Counted from the first letter of the stretch, positions 24,401 through 38,137 are shown. The stretch: 64,000 bases of DNA from Pyrenula massariospora (GCA_021030905.1 JAGFMI010000001.1:2232001-2296000), one strand, 5' to 3'. The notes: generated from the letters alone by a model not told the origin. Numbers and translations: made by a program.

Positions 24401-24538
24401 AGGCTGCTGCATGAGCTTGGGTTCGTGAAGAAGTTGCACGCCTTACAGGATGATCCCGAATTGGATGTGAAGGAGAGGACGAAGACGGCGCTTCAGTTGA
24501 TGAGTCAGTATTTGCCGAAGAGTGGTGGGTACGATTAA
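21486..24538 (+). CDS. GID5: Armadillo-repeat protein, GID/CTLH ubiquitin ligase subunit (GID5/Vid28, ARMC8)
   Basis: Two exons (21486-21810, 21861-24538) give 1000 residues, near the size of yeast Gid5/Vid28. Armadillo-type helical repeats run throughout, for example DICCIQATNILGNMAQ, LTLAALRTLNTMADY, SDVQIAATSVICNLAMDFS, LRIESVWALKHLVYNAPND, VFDVLRNMFCGNGAAEM, LVAVLYNIIHLAAGQGRF and RTVRSNACWIAINLTYQD. The last four match the C-terminal order of ARMC8. In yeast this subunit supports the substrate receptor of the GID E3 ligase that destroys gluconeogenic enzymes when glucose returns. A disordered Ser/Pro insert near residues 330-390 precedes the long second repeat block. The 50-nt intron has a GCTAATG branch site. 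Confidence 0.85.
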
Positions 24539-26770
24539 CGGATGACGTATTCTTGGGAGGGCTGCCTGGTCTTTTTTCGCGCATATTTCGGGAAAGGGCT
24601 AGCATTCGTGATTATCTGATACCCGATATGCTTAGTGATATAGGGCAGCAGGGAGACTTGCGGAGGCACCATCTGCTTGCGGAGTCGGTACACGGCTATT
24701 GCTAGATAGTATATCTTCTTGGCTGTGCCTACGGGGTGGCTTATCATTGGAACTCTAGACGCCTTGAGCCGGGAGTGTGTACGTCGATATATTGATCGGG
24801 GAGAAGTATCAATAATTTATGTAGGAACACAACCCACTGACTAATGAATATGATAAGTCTACAACAGCAGATACCCCTTTCACAATAACACAATTCTGCT
24901 GCGGATTTTCATCCAATCCTAGCATTATGGTTGCGAAGAAAATGGAGAAAATAGCAACTATACTAACGAGGAAAAAACAACGCATAAGCACATCGCAAAC
25001 CGAAGCACAGTCACCGCTCGATGTGTGCATCCATCCATTCATCCCCGCTATTCACCATGGATAGGTTCATCTAGCCTGACTTAGCCATCCAATCTCATCC
25101 TATCCCCCACTGTGCTGCAGCCAAAGGCGTCCACCAGGTAGATAGGTAGGTAGATAGATACACAGTGTATCTTCCCACCTCGTCGCTCTCGGGTCCTCTT
25201 CCTCCCCCTCCGTATCCGAGACCTCTCTTGCCACGCTTGGGCATAATAATGTCGACACTAGCTTGTTTGCTTGCTCGCTCCTTCGATAGTGGCCAATTCA
25301 ACGGCGACCATATTGGATGGGGTGAGATGAGATGGGCTTCGTTGCTGGTTAGCGATCATGCCGTTAGTGTACCCTAGAAGGGAGATGAGTTTTGTGATTC
25401 GTTTCACGTGGTTGACTACTTTATTGAGAGTCACCCGGCGCGGGCTGCTTTTGCTGTTGATGATAGTGGACGAGTTGGCAGAGTTGCGTCCGAGGAGCCA
25501 TCAGTTTGGCTGTCTCTTGCAGCTTGCTCGATAGCGAGCCGCTTTTCATGCACTATGTCTTTGAGGCTCAAGAGATATTGCTATCGAATCTGCACAAAAT
25601 CTTCCAGCCAGTAGAGGGCCGTAGGCTGCAGGCCTAGAACTACCATGCCAATCAACTACTTGCAATAACGTACAACAGCGAGCTCTCCGTAAATTAAGTC
25701 GTTGAGATAAACGTGACGTTAAAACCACCCTCTCGGGTGATCGACAAGTCCAGTAGATACCTATCGACCTACCTAGGTATCTAGAGCACTGACAGGCTTG
25801 TCAGAGACTTGTCCCGCATGCAATGTTCATGATCCCACATGAAATCGTCCTTTTCCTTAGGCATTCCGTTTGGAGAAGGCAGTGGCGTTGACAACCAGCT
25901 AGCCAGGTTAAGCCTAAAATCCCGAGGTTCCCCCGACCCAACGCGGAAGCCAAATTCAGACTGAGGGATAGAAGACGGTCAGATTTCAGCGAGGAATCTT
26001 CGTGTCCACCCGACTTGAAGGCCGGGGTCAGGCACTTTGGGCTGAGGTAGCAAGCAAGGGCGCACATTACACTGCACCTGGCATCAAAATCTGTATTCAT
26101 GTGTGTAGCAGAGGATGGAGCGATAGCGATTAATGAGCAGAGCAGACACACCCAATCAAGCAAGAAATCCCGACAAGGCGGTAAGGCGCAAGTCGCATCA
26201 GAGCAGCACGGTAAGATGACGGTTATGAAGTAGTGCAAGGACGCAATAATAATTCAAAATCCGTACAGACACTGACAAGGCTGTTGGAACTGTCCGCTTT
26301 TGGACGCGGCTGAGGGGCTGAAGGATAGGAGTTCGGGGGCCATGCGTGGGATCAAACATAACATGCCAACAGCCTATGCTATTTTGGGATTAAGGCGATG
26401 CTTGGTCATCGTAGTTGTCATGAGAAAGGGTGACACGGTCTTGAGATATGATGGAATGTTGTGTTTTAATAATTCGCCTTAGCTGAGCATGAACAGGATT
26501 CAGGGCAGGATGGTCATGGGAATGGATTTATCGGAGATACTAATAAAAATTGTACAATGCGCCGGCGCCCCGAGGTAAATGCCTCCTGGAGGCGCAATCA
26601 TGACCGTACCGTACTCAACAGCACCGAGAAGAAGATTGCTTGGTGTGAGACGTAAACGCCAAGTGCAAGCCGGGTCTAGCCTTCACTTTCATTACCGAGT
26701 TTGAGACCTCAAATCATCTGCGCAAGAGACTTCGCATGTTTGGATTCAAGTATTCGGAAGAGTGTAATGT
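24539..26770. other. Gene-poor stretch of 2.2 kb
   Basis: No supported coding region between GID5 and Rab11, which converge here. It contains a GATA/GGTA tetranucleotide run at 25137-25160 and a 10-bp perfect inverted repeat (25754-25763 with 25774-25783, TAGATACCTA). Open frames on both strands are short and motif-free. Untranslated regions or a non-coding transcript could lie here. Confidence 0.5.
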
Positions 26771-27631
<861 letters not shown>

Positions 27632-28214
27632 GGTGCCGCTAGAGCGATCTTGTGAAGGTGGTGATGCAGGGACAGCTGGTGTTGAACAGGCAAGGCGTAG
27701 AATGTAGGCAAAAACAGGGTCTTGCAGGGGAGGGACAGCGAGTACTGGCGGCCTGGGGTGAAGCTAGATAAGTGTCTGATGGAGCGGATGAACAGCAACA
27801 CAGCGCTCCAGGGGATGACAGTGAGGAGTGAGATGTTGTGTTCGAGTGTTGTCGACCTGAGATGGCGGACACACAACGGCTGAGTTGACTGACGCTCACT
27901 CTCTCGGGGGCGGCAAAAGCCGATATCGTGGTCTTGGCATCGGGGCGGTTGGTCTGAGCGTTCCTTCTTTTCATGCAACTCTTTGACCTGTTCAACTTCT
28001 CTGTGTTGGTTCTACGCCTTTCCGGCACGCTGTGACACAGAGCTGTTCTCACTCTCAATTCACATAGCATGCCTATTCTAGTGATCCTTCTACGAGTGAC
28101 TGGTTTTCCCCTAGTTTCTTGCGATATTTCGGTCTCCTCTCTCTAGCTGGTCCTCGTTTACGATGAGGGGTGTTAGTCGCTCTCTGCTAGCTTTTCTCCT
28201 TGGTCTGAATTGTC
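27632..28214. promoter_or_regulatory. Shared divergent promoter region
   Basis: About 580 bases separate the starts of Rab11 (minus) and the chromodomain gene (plus). The stretch is pyrimidine-rich near both starts, as expected of fungal promoters and leaders. No specific binding site is claimed. Confidence 0.4.
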
Positions 28215-31200
28215 ATGAGTGATTCTGCACTAGCGAGTGATGATGATGCCGCTTCACAGGCTTCTTCTGTCTCAAGCGGTTGGACCGCGGACAAAGAATA
28301 TTTAGTAGAAGAGATCCTGGGCAAGAAGGAATTCGAAGATGGGATCCGGTATTTTGTTCGGTGGCATGGCTATCCTGATACAGAGTGCTCCTGGGAGCCA
28401 TCGGCATCTTTTGCGAGGGACGATGGGAAGGCGACTGCCGTCAATGAGTGGGAAGAAGAAGTTGCCAACGGCAATTGCCAGCAGAATGACAGGGAAATTG
28501 CTCGGATTGAACTCCTGAAAGTGGTTCAGAGAAACAACAGGAGAAATCAAGTAAGAACTGCGCGGTGTCTAGAAGACGAATCCATGGTAGAAAGGGGCGA
28601 TGAAAATTCTCGACCGGCTACTTCGTCCCATCTAAAATCAGCTGCTGATCCAGCTACTATAAAACGAAGGCGAGATAAAGGTGACGAGCAAACGACGTCA
28701 CGCAAGAAGTCAAAGCCGGATCTTCCTGTTGTACCCAAAGGCAATGCTTACCAACCACCCAACAAAAAGTTCAATACGCCGTACTCGAATGTGGCAAGAA
28801 AGTCAAATCGTGCACCTACCGACCGAGACTCAGGGAAGGTGTTGGACAGGCGACGCGCAAGTGGTAGAGAAGGCCAATTCTTCAAGAATGCTAGCATGGC
28901 AAATAGGTGTGTAGCCCTTTAGACTTAGTTCTTTGAGCTGGGTTTCCCCATTGAGACCTGCAAACGTCTAGTTTCCTCATCCCTGTCGTATGAGCCGTGA
29001 GCCATCTCTAGATTACGCTCACCAATAATTAGGGTCAATAAGGCAGCAAGACAAGAGCCAAATCCTAATGTTGCAGCGTCCGAGCGGAGAACCGTTGATG
29101 AACTTGAACAACACAACGCAAAAATTTATGAAGCCCGCGCCCACGATCCGCTCGGTCGTCAAAGAATTTTTCAAACGGTTGGTCAACGAAAGCTTGAACG
29201 TGAAGCTCAGAGAGCCATACACAATCCGCCGGATGTCGGTAACGTGCCAGCAGATATTGCAGGCTTCAACTTTCTTGATCTAACGAGCTCAGAAGGACAC
29301 ATTGTGCTCCCGACGACGATAAACTATGACGAAACGTTCCAAGACGGCACGACAGAGAGACAGGGAACGAACGGACGGGTTTGGCATCCTGGCGAGATCA
29401 TCATAGATCTCTCTTTCGGAAAAAACCATGTGGGCGACTGCAAATTCCAAGGTCTAGACTCGCGAAGTAGAAATGATCTGTTGCAGTGCAGATTGAACAG
29501 GGACTTCAAAATCTCACTCCGTATTGACCAGGTCTGGACGAAGAAGGAATACGCTGACACCTGTACGGGGCGATCAAACACAGTCATCTCCAAAGGGTGT
29601 GTGATCCCATATGACGACACGAAGGCTCTGCTTGACGAAATGGCAAATACATTGCGCGTACAGAATACAGCAGCAATCTTCTGGCACCCTAAATATGATA
29701 CCGCTTATGTTTTCTACCATATCGATTGTCCAGAGTGGCAGTTTCTTGAGAGCACAATTTCCGGCGCACATGACAACATGAAATTACGGTTTGTGTACAA
29801 AAGTAGACTGCCAAAAATTCCACGATCATCGCCAGACCCTTTAGCTCTCGCACAGAGAGAGAAATGGAATACACTTATCAGCTCCGTACCGACTCCGAAA
29901 AATGGTAGTGAAATTAACACTGTCAATTTGAATACCTCGTTAGCGACATCCGAAGGACAATTTGCTTCAAAATCTAGCAAGAACAACCGTCAGGACGAAG
30001 CTCAGGATAACGCAAAGCAGACTTCACTTCAATCAAATCATCAAGCAAAGAAAGATCAGCAACACATCCGAGATCTTAGATTCGCTTTCAGACGAGCGAA
30101 GGAACCCATTGTTTCTACTACTCAAATGACTCAGGAGCGGGGTGATGTTGTTCAAGCGAAGCCTACTTTGCTCCCGCAAACAGCATCGGTTATCTCAAGT
30201 CCAAAAGAGCAACGACGGACTACTGAAGCGTCGAATGTGCCTCTATTAAGTCCTGTTGAGCAGTCTTCAGAAGCCCTTCAGTCTATTTATGACGGCCGAA
30301 ACAACGTCAATGCCACTTGCAAATCTTCAGGGCAAGATCTCACTGGCTCTGAAGTCATGGATACCTCATCTCGTCTGCGAACTGTCTTTGAAACATCCAT
30401 TCGATGGAGCAAGGATGATGCGAAAAGTATTGACACTTACGTGTTTTACATCATGTATCCTGACACCGAGAAGGAGGAAGAAAATGCGTTGCAGCAATTC
30501 CTCGAGACGAAAGACAGCTGTTTCACTTTTACGCAGACTACTACCAACGGGTTTGGCAAATTCTCAAATCTCCTTCACAAACCTAAAACTCTTGGCGTTA
30601 TCATGGTGAGTTTAATTTGTCACATCTCGAAGATGAATGATTGCTTACATAGTCAGCTACACGATAGTTACAGAAAGTATATGGAACTCCCCAACCTCGC
30701 AAAATTGCTGAAGGGTCCATCTAAGGTTCATCAATCCAAGATGAGCTCTTCGTGCAAACTCAATTTATTTGCAGTCTCTATCTTCCGAAAACTTGAATCA
30801 TCAAAATATTTTGAACACCTTTTCCCGCGGGGAGCCTGCATACTTATCACCGAAGCTTCGATGTGCCGTGCGCCAAAGAAGGCATTGGCTATTCTGAAAT
30901 GGTTCTCGCAATTTCGATCCTATAGGCAACCTGGAACTTGGAAGATATTAGTGCGACCTAACATTCGCCCTTGGCTAAGGAAGCTACTCGCCTCAGACGA
31001 GGATATACCGCGCCGCCAGCTGTTGGCGGACATGCTTCTGGCCGTTAGTAAGCTCACTCCCTATAGTTCCATTCGCCAAATAGAGTCTTCAACCCCATCT
31101 AGTGCAGATGATAAGGACCACAAACAAGACGCCGATTCTGATGTCGAGTCCGTCGGAAACGACGGCGATTCCAATGGTGAAGACATATCCTATTCTCTCA

Positions 31201-31769
31201 TCTCCACAAGGCCTATTCCAAAGTATGGGAAGGCCCCGTCAGATCCACGAGTCAGCCAATTGACGAAAGATGAGCATACAATGATCGAATGGTTTGCAGG
31301 ATGGGCATACAAGAAAGCAACTCGATATCGACGCTTCACGGCAGTGACAACGGAAAGCTTGAAAGACTGGAGAAAGTGGAATCATATCGAGATTACCAAA
31401 CCTGAACAATTTATGACAGATATGAAAATCGGCGAGAATGGCGAGATGCTCGATAAGGAGGGGCCTCCGAGAAGTGTTACAAATGGCTCTATGGCTACCA
31501 AGCATCTAGAAAGGGAGACGCATAGCGAGACTCCAACACCAAGAAAGAATAGTGGAACCCCAAATGAAAGAACACCAATGGAGATAGACGAGACGCCGAA
31601 AGAGGCATGGGCAACTCCCAAGGAGACCGATGAAGCCTCTAGAGAGAACGGAGAGACACCAAAAGATGTCTGGAGTACCCCAAAGGAGAACCGGGAGTCA
31701 TCTAAAGAACGCGGTGGGATATCTGAGCATGAGGAGAATAGTAGCATGTCCATGGACATTGAGAGTTGA
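28215..31769 (+). CDS. Chromodomain protein, Chp1-like
   Basis: Three exons (28215-28906, 29033-30605, 30657-31769) give 1125 residues. The chromodomain spans about 28-80 (EYLVEEILGKKEF, RYFVRWHGYPDTECSWEP). Y29, W50 and Y53 keep the spacing of the HP1 aromatic cage that reads methylated H3K9. A disordered basic region and a coiled-coil segment follow. From about residue 630 there is a folded region (SIRWSKDDAKSIDTYVFYIM, GVIM|LHDSYRKYMELPNLAKL, LFPRGACILITEAS, ALAILKWFSQF, PGTWKILVRPNIRPWLRKLL) resembling the SPOC/PIN-like C-terminal half of fission yeast Chp1, a heterochromatin/RNAi-linked protein. The 51-nt third-exon intron was inferred from the frame and this match. The last 85 residues carry imperfect TPKE-type repeats. 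Chp1 orthology is my inference. Confidence 0.75.
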
Positions 31770-34172
31770 GGCGTCCAAAACCGTTCTGAGATGTTCGGCC
31801 GGCGTGGGAAACAGGCAGGGCGGCATTGTGGTGCATTATTCGGCGTTTTCGACAAAAGCTGGCGGGTGGTTCGCGATACGCGGCATTTGATACCCCGGGA
31901 TGGCGTTCTTGAGGTTTTTGTATCATCACTCGGCGGTGGCGTTCGAGCTTTTCGATCAGAGAGCTGGTACAATTCTTGTTAATACGGTACAACCGCGACA
32001 TAAGCATCAAAGGCGTCGTCCCATCGGACGCTCCTCGCACAGGTTAAATGGGCTCACTCCAGCTACCAACTACCTGCTTTCGAAAACTTTAAATCCTAAA
32101 ATATGTCTGTGAGGATTTTGATTTGTTCAAACTGAGAAAGGGCATGAAAGTTGGCAAATAAGGGAGTTGCTTATATCGGGGTTTTGCTGTATCTAATTTC
32201 CACTCTCGCAGCGGATAAGTATGCTGTTCATTTTGCCACTTCGTGCTCACAGCGATCGTCATAATCTTCCAACCAACTTGATCTTCGAGGGTTTCAGTTG
32301 GTCTGCGCCGGACATCCCGCCCTATCACGTCCCCTCTGCGAATCGTCACACTTTTCCTTCATACCTATATTCCAAGCGTCAATGTCAGTGCCAATGCTCC
32401 GCGCCAGCGCTGCCCCCTTTCCACCACATTCGCATTCACCGCATTAGCATACTCATCCTTCCATCCGGCAAAATGCCTTTCCTAGAGGCACGCTCAAAAA
32501 AAACTCTCAAGGTGATCCACCAGCCTCTTTAACAACGCTACCACCGCTGCCCATTCACAACGCAACGTAAGTAGGATGTTAAGCTCGAGCGAGGGACAGG
32601 GGAGGGGCGGGGCGGTTGTCGTAAGGCTGGATGGGATAGGACGGAACGGAACGGGACTGGATGGGACAGCATTTGATGGAGTGCCCGATCCGCGCTATCT
32701 ACCTAACTTTGTGGGCTAGGAAGTGATATGGCGCGATGTTGGGGGTGAGGGCGATGGCCGGTGCAGGCGCTGGTGGGTGGTGCATGCGTGACGCGGAGAT
32801 GGGGGAGTTGTGGTTTCTTTCTTTGCCGCTAGGTGGGCGATATATGGGGCGCCGTGGGGTAATGAATGCGTGCACTCTGAGTGCTTTAGAGATGGTCGTG
32901 GTGTGCGGGGTGGGGCGGAGCGGAGATCTTGGAGTGACAAGGGCGAGTGGTGTGCGGGGAGTTCGAGAGGACATTGGGCAGACTCGTGGTTTACAGTCCC
33001 ATATAGTGGATTCACTGATACTTACCCGACACGTCGGTGGACAATTCACGTTGCGTCTACAAGATTTGGCTGCGGTAGGCATCTTCTACGATTGCAGACT
33101 TATTTTGCACGTCCTGTTCCAGCGACGCGACGACGGGATGGCGTGGCATCTGCAAAACGGGTTTCTGGATCGCTGAACAGTATTTTCAATTCAAGCTAAA
33201 TAGAGAAATGCTCAACAATACTGTGGCTGCAACCTCACAAAATCAGGCGACAACTCACAACCTAGACGTCCCAGCGGATTGCGGAGTGAGACAGACATGC
33301 GCCTATCACCGAGCCAAGCAAGAAAAGTAAAGCAGAGGTGACGAAGAATGAGTTAGAAGCTTTGAGTCATTCTGATCGAGGAATTATCATGGAAAATTCG
33401 ACAATGCAGGACATCATGGCCGAGCTATCGAAGCAAATCGGACAAGGCACGGGGATCGAATGATGGTGGCAGTTGAACGACAGTCAACAATGCGATCAGC
33501 GTGATGAGAAGCTGCTCATCCTTCTATGGAGTCACTGCAGGCTTCGAAGATAGAAAGATACAAATGTTCAAAAGTGATCAGAGCGTGCAAGAGAGTTGAT
33601 GCAAGCTCACTCTTCCGATGGGGAAATGCCAGGTCGAGATCATCGCAAGCAAGAGAAAGTAACTAAAGGGAAAGCCCATGAGAGTGGAGAAGAGGCGCAA
33701 TAAATCAGAGCATGGAAAATGGCCGCTCATCCACTGGGTGGAATCAGCGCAGTCCTGAAGAAATGGGGGAAATGGTGCTAGCTCACTCATCCACCACAGT
33801 GGAATCAGCGTGAACAGAAGATGGATGACCACAGACTCAGATTCAAGACCACTGCAGGATGTCCCCACTCGGGTCTCCAAGGTCAGACAAAGACTTTCAC
33901 TTTGAGCTTCGCATCTCTGCTACACACTCACAGTTCCGGTCAGCGCCGTCCCAAGGCTCGCCACCGCTGCTTCACCCAGATTTCTCTCACACACTTCGCG
34001 GCCGGCTCCATGTGATCGTTCCACCCAAGATCCACCGCGCGACATGCTCAACGCTTCAAGCAGCAGTGCCGTGTCCGCTAGAGTAACTCTTAACACGTCC
34101 ACAAACACCTCCGCTATCAGCTTGCATCGTATGTTTCTCATCACTGTCTGCAGTCGGTCCAAACAAATGAAC
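31770..34172. other. Gene-poor stretch with short repeats
   Basis: No complete gene was found. A G-rich run at 32593-32615 (four G-runs of 3-4) could form a quadruplex, followed by ATGGGA/ACGGAACGG micro-repeats to about 32670. At 33726-33749 and 33786-33810 two copies of CTCATCCAC...TGGAATCAGCG lie 60 bases apart, with a third weaker relative at 33492-33520. See findings. Confidence 0.5.
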
Positions 34173-34459
34173 TCACTGAAAGGATTGGATACCTTTCGTC
34201 GTGTCAGGGCGCCATCCGGGGATAATGATCACTCACCCAGCCCCGATAGGAAGCGGGGCAGATCCCGAAAACGGCCTTTGGCCAAATCTTCCTTGACCCT
34301 CAAGAACGAAACATAGTATGGCGAAGTGGGCGCGAACTCCACGAGCCGATCGACCGCTACGAACCCCGTGAAGGACGAGTCAGTCAAGATCAGCAGAAGC
34401 GACGTCCATTCTCCATGGTCCAGCTGCGCACTCCTCACATCAAACACTAAGAGCTTCAT
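34173..34459 (-). CDS. Possible minimal Myb/SANT-like protein or remnant
   Basis: Two exons are proposed (34459-34237 and 34192-34173), giving about 80 residues. The pattern HGEWTSLLLILTDSS, VAVDRLVEFAP, then YYVSFLRVKEDLAKGRF parallels the Trp-Leu-rich helix, the VAxxMG turn and the third helix of the neighbouring family. A GTGAGT donor follows GLG at 34236. The second exon is only 20 nt and ends at once, so the true 3' part may be elsewhere or lost. Function unknown. Confidence 0.4.
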
Positions 34460-35411
34460 ATCGCTACTACGCACCCCGTATGCCCGCTGTTCAGAGTATA
34501 ACTCAGCCGGTGCAACCCCCAAGTATTGCGCCCGCAGACGGCCAAACAAGCGAACCCGCCCAGGGGGTACGGGTGCGACGCCCTCCTCGCATGCAAGCGG
34601 AACAACGTTGGCAGAAAGCTACTAGCTGTTCCTCTGCTCGGAGTTTGTCGACCCCAGAGCCCTGCTGCAGGGTTAGCACCATTCTTGTTGCATACGATGA
34701 GCTCCTTCAACTTCAACTCACCTCAACTTTTCCTTCCAAGACCGAACATCCTCCCAACCCGGACTATCTAACTTGAGCCACCACAAGCACGTTGCTGAAT
34801 GTCAAAAATGTGAAGTGACCTGCACGGAGGGCGGTATGCTAGCGACTAGGGAGGGGGATGAAGGTGCTTGTGTTGAAGAAAGAGAGGAAGAGGGAGGAAG
34901 AGAAGAAGAGGATGAGTGGAAGGGGTTGGATGACTGTCCCTTCGGCGCTTTACCCGATTGGGAAAACAATGGGACGCCTGAGGGCAGGAATGAAGTGAAT
35001 ATGAAGGCAACCGCGATGAGAGAAGGTTGAGAAGGGAAGGTAAAAGGATTTGGGAAGGTCGTGAAGGAAAGGTAAAGGGATTCTCGAAGGTTCGAAGGCT
35101 GGGAGGTGTTGTCAATAGCCGTATAACACACGTATCAAAAAGACTAAACCTTCCATGAAATAAAAGTGAATTGGAGTGGAGAGCGTCCTCGCCTTGGATA
35201 TTGGAAGAAAAGCACTGGGGGCGTCATCCAAAGGCAGGAATATCTAGCTCAAGTAGCTCGCCGTTCAAAGCATGTAAATAGCCATCCTCATAACACTCTC
35301 TTCTTTAGTCACAAGCTTTGCCAGCACGAAGAGAAATTCCCAGCCATCAAAGGCTATACCCACAAACCATTTCCAATTTTGAGGCGTATCAACGAGGACT
35401 GATACCGCTCC
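34460..35411. other. Intergenic, no gene seen
   Basis: No supported coding region. The purine-rich strand at 34850-35100 gives a Glu/Arg/Gly-rich open frame on plus and a Ser/Pro frame on minus; both look compositional. Confidence 0.5.
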
Positions 35412-36003
35412 TTAGTCCTCCATCTCCATAGCTTCCGTACCATCTCCCTCAGCCTCCTCCATGCTCTCGGTGCCAACGTCATCGTCATCCGTAGCCTCCC
35501 TTTTCACGTTCTTCGAGACCACATTTGTCATCTTCTGCTTCTTTGATGGCATAGATGGGTCATGGTTGTCGCTTCCCGTACCTCCGGGGCTTGAGGGTGC
35601 ATCATCTCCATTTCTATTGACGCTATCATCATCAGGCTTGGGGCACTTCGATGCGGAACCGTTCTTCTTGCGCCCAGCCTTCGAGGTAGCGGTGTTTGAA
35701 GGCTTTGTAGGAGGTTCACTGCTCGCGCCGCCAACTTGGGTTCCCAGCTTCTTGACGTGTTTCATAATTGCGTTTGCCGATCGACCTGGTATAAGAGTAA
35801 TCAGAGGGTAAAACACATCGCACAGGTTCAATGGGAAAGATACCGTCTCCCATTTCATCTGCAACTGCTTGGTAATCAATCCTAGCATTTTGCGTCTTGA
35901 TCAGGGCAAGGAGCAGCTAATAAATATCAGACGCGGTGTAAGCAGAGATACTATCGTTCAGGCTCACCCTCTTGTCGTCTGAATCGTGCCATGGTTTCAC
36001 CAT
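35412..36003 (-). CDS. Small Myb/SANT-like protein with acidic/basic tail
   Basis: Three exons (36003-35968, 35916-35844, 35785-35412) give 160 residues. The fold is MVKPWHDSDDKR | LLLALIKTQNA, IDYQAVADEMGDG | RSANAIMKHVKKLGTQ, bars marking introns. W5, the LLLALI helix, VADEMG and the third helix match the family closely. The tail is Lys-rich (KAGRKKNG, KKQKMTN, KNVKRE), then acidic to the stop (ESMEEAEGD). This suggests a small nuclear DNA- or chromatin-binding protein. The first intron falls in helix 1 as in the genes at 6797 (minus) and 8359 (plus). No named orthologue is known to me. Confidence 0.8.
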
Positions 36004-38137
36004 GATGGCCGTAGCGTGATTCAAAGGGCACGTCAATAATAGAATTGTGTTAGATAGTCAAAAGCTCCAGACGAAAAGTTGAAGAAGCGATGGTAGTTTT
36101 ATCACTGGAAGAGAGAGAGAGATGCATTGGGGGAAAGATTGTCTTCTCGGACTTACAAAACAATGCAAACTACCTCAAGGAGCTCGTGCGGACCGAGCCG
36201 GAGCTCATGACACTGACATCATCATGAAAAGCTACATCGACCCGTGGCTCATCGAGCATCTTAACAGGAAAAAGGACCTGGTGGTCAACACAGAGCCATC
36301 CAAGGGGCAACGTGAGATGTGAAAAACGACCCTCAAACATATCTGGGCGGTCCCAGTAAAATGCGGATCCCTGTTGTCGGATTTCGAGCTCTGAGTGTCT
36401 CGCTGTCGAATAAGTTACTTGGGGGTTAGGTTTTGCACGAGTGAAGGAGGAAAGGGAAAGCTTGAGGAGACAGCTGTCGATTTGGTATGCGGATAACTGT
36501 GGCCGCCTTCGAGAATAAGTGAAACGCAGTTATGACTTGGTAAAAGCAATTCTTTAGAAGACAATAAAAACCTCGTTCGTTGATCCTGTACGCTTCTAAC
36601 AGTGACTCATCGAACTCAGTATGCCGTGACTATGGCGGCGGAGGTCGCTGCTATGAGACAGGGCGAGCCGGATTGCTATGAGAAGATTGCAATCCAATGA
36701 ATATCAATCGCTTACATCGAAACTTGACTGTGGATGAATCGTTCACGTAGGGAGGGATTATGAATACTATCTGCATTTTCGACAATGAAGGGACAGTCCA
36801 GCCCATTAATGAACGACACCATCAGCGCAAATTACCTGATTTGGAATCTTGAGGCTCTGTACGAAAGCCTGGTTATGAAGCCCCAGCCTTATTTTCTCAT
36901 TTAACCTCACAAGGTCATCAGTGAGCGCCGCCAAAGCAATGCCTGTCGCATGTTTCCATGGCGCTAACCGATACACAGCGGCCCCTCCACACCACTCACC
37001 TAGACAATCCCGTACATCACCGTAGCATCACCCGCATAGCACCTTTCCCGAAGGATCCGGTGGCAGACTCTGAGGGATCAGCGCTGTGTCAGCTACGATC
37101 GACTTCCATCATCCGAGCGCCTAACTCTCTTCTGACAGCTAACGGTCTGCATCAGTCCTTGCATGGACTCTACTAGCCGCCATCTAGACGTAATGGGCAA
37201 TTCTTGAGCAATTTCGTAGAGAGGCGCAGGGGTCGAAGCGAAACTGTGGTCCTCGACCAGGAGTCAAGAATGGAGACCTGGACGAAAGTCTAATGCACGG
37301 CTCCGTCCTCGAATGCGTCCATTTCTCACGGAATTTTCCCAAGAATGAATTCTCTTTGAATTTTGACCGAAACAAATGAATAAAGTTGCGTGGAAAAGGA
37401 AGACCAGGGGGGTCGAAACTCTAATGAGTCGGTTGGGTGCCTGCAGAAGGTGAGGGAATCGGAGAGGGACTTGAGGGTCTCGGATATGCAGTTCGACCGA
37501 AAGCCCCTGCGGATACGAATGATCAAGACTTCATTATCTCGTACGGCTGCTCGCATCGCAGAGTTTTCATCGGACAGAGTTATGAAAAATGAGCTGTCTG
37601 AGATATGAAGTTGGAAGAAGAATGGTAGTTGTGGAACCGGGGAGGGGCGGCGCTGCATGCCTGCGTCCGGGCGCCGTTCTTAGCGTCGTGGCCCCGGGCG
37701 GAAAAGACGCCATCGACGTGTCAATCGGCGCACAAACACACAGAATGCGGTGTGACCGTGGGCAAAATTCGAGAACGAGTTACTCAACGAGTGCATGCCA
37801 GATGAGAGACAGGGGAAAATTGTTCGCTCTAGCTGCGGTGTACTAATCCAGGACCGAGTGGACTACCGCAGCGACAATCTAAAACTTCAAGCCTAGCTCC
37901 ACCTCTGCCGCTCGAGTTGGAATTCGAGCCATGTCTATTATTGTAACGCCCCTGGCATCGCCGATAAGAAATGCAAAGAACCAGATGTCGACCGATCAGA
38001 CCATCGCCCTGCTCAGCCCAGGATCAAATGTTGAGCGCGCCAGACTCGGAGAAACGCTGTCCATGCACGGTCAGCATCAGGATAGATTACACAACGCCAG
38101 CATGCGGCACTCACACGGTCGACGCGCGCCCAGTTAT
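36004..38137. other. Gene-poor stretch with a dispersed repeat
   Basis: No supported gene in 2.1 kb. One copy of a roughly 108-bp dispersed repeat lies at 36630-36737. Open frames here are short and without motifs. Confidence 0.5.
36630..36737 (+). repeat. Dispersed repeat, copy 1
   Basis: This segment aligns in the same orientation with 57220-57327 at roughly 70-75% identity by eye, sharing for example CTATGGCG, CGCTGCT, GAGAAG, AATGAATAT and TTGACTG/CTGACTG. Many differences are C/T or G/A transitions. The parent element is unknown. Confidence 0.6.

Noticed and set aside
24809-25042. Minus-strand frame with a hydrophobic segment
   Set aside because: Too short, no homology recognised, and in a gene-poor gap with microsatellite sequence.
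34773-35131. Glu/Arg-rich plus-strand frame and Ser/Pro-rich minus-strand frame
   Set aside because: Both follow from one purine-rich strand; no start context, domain or intron support.
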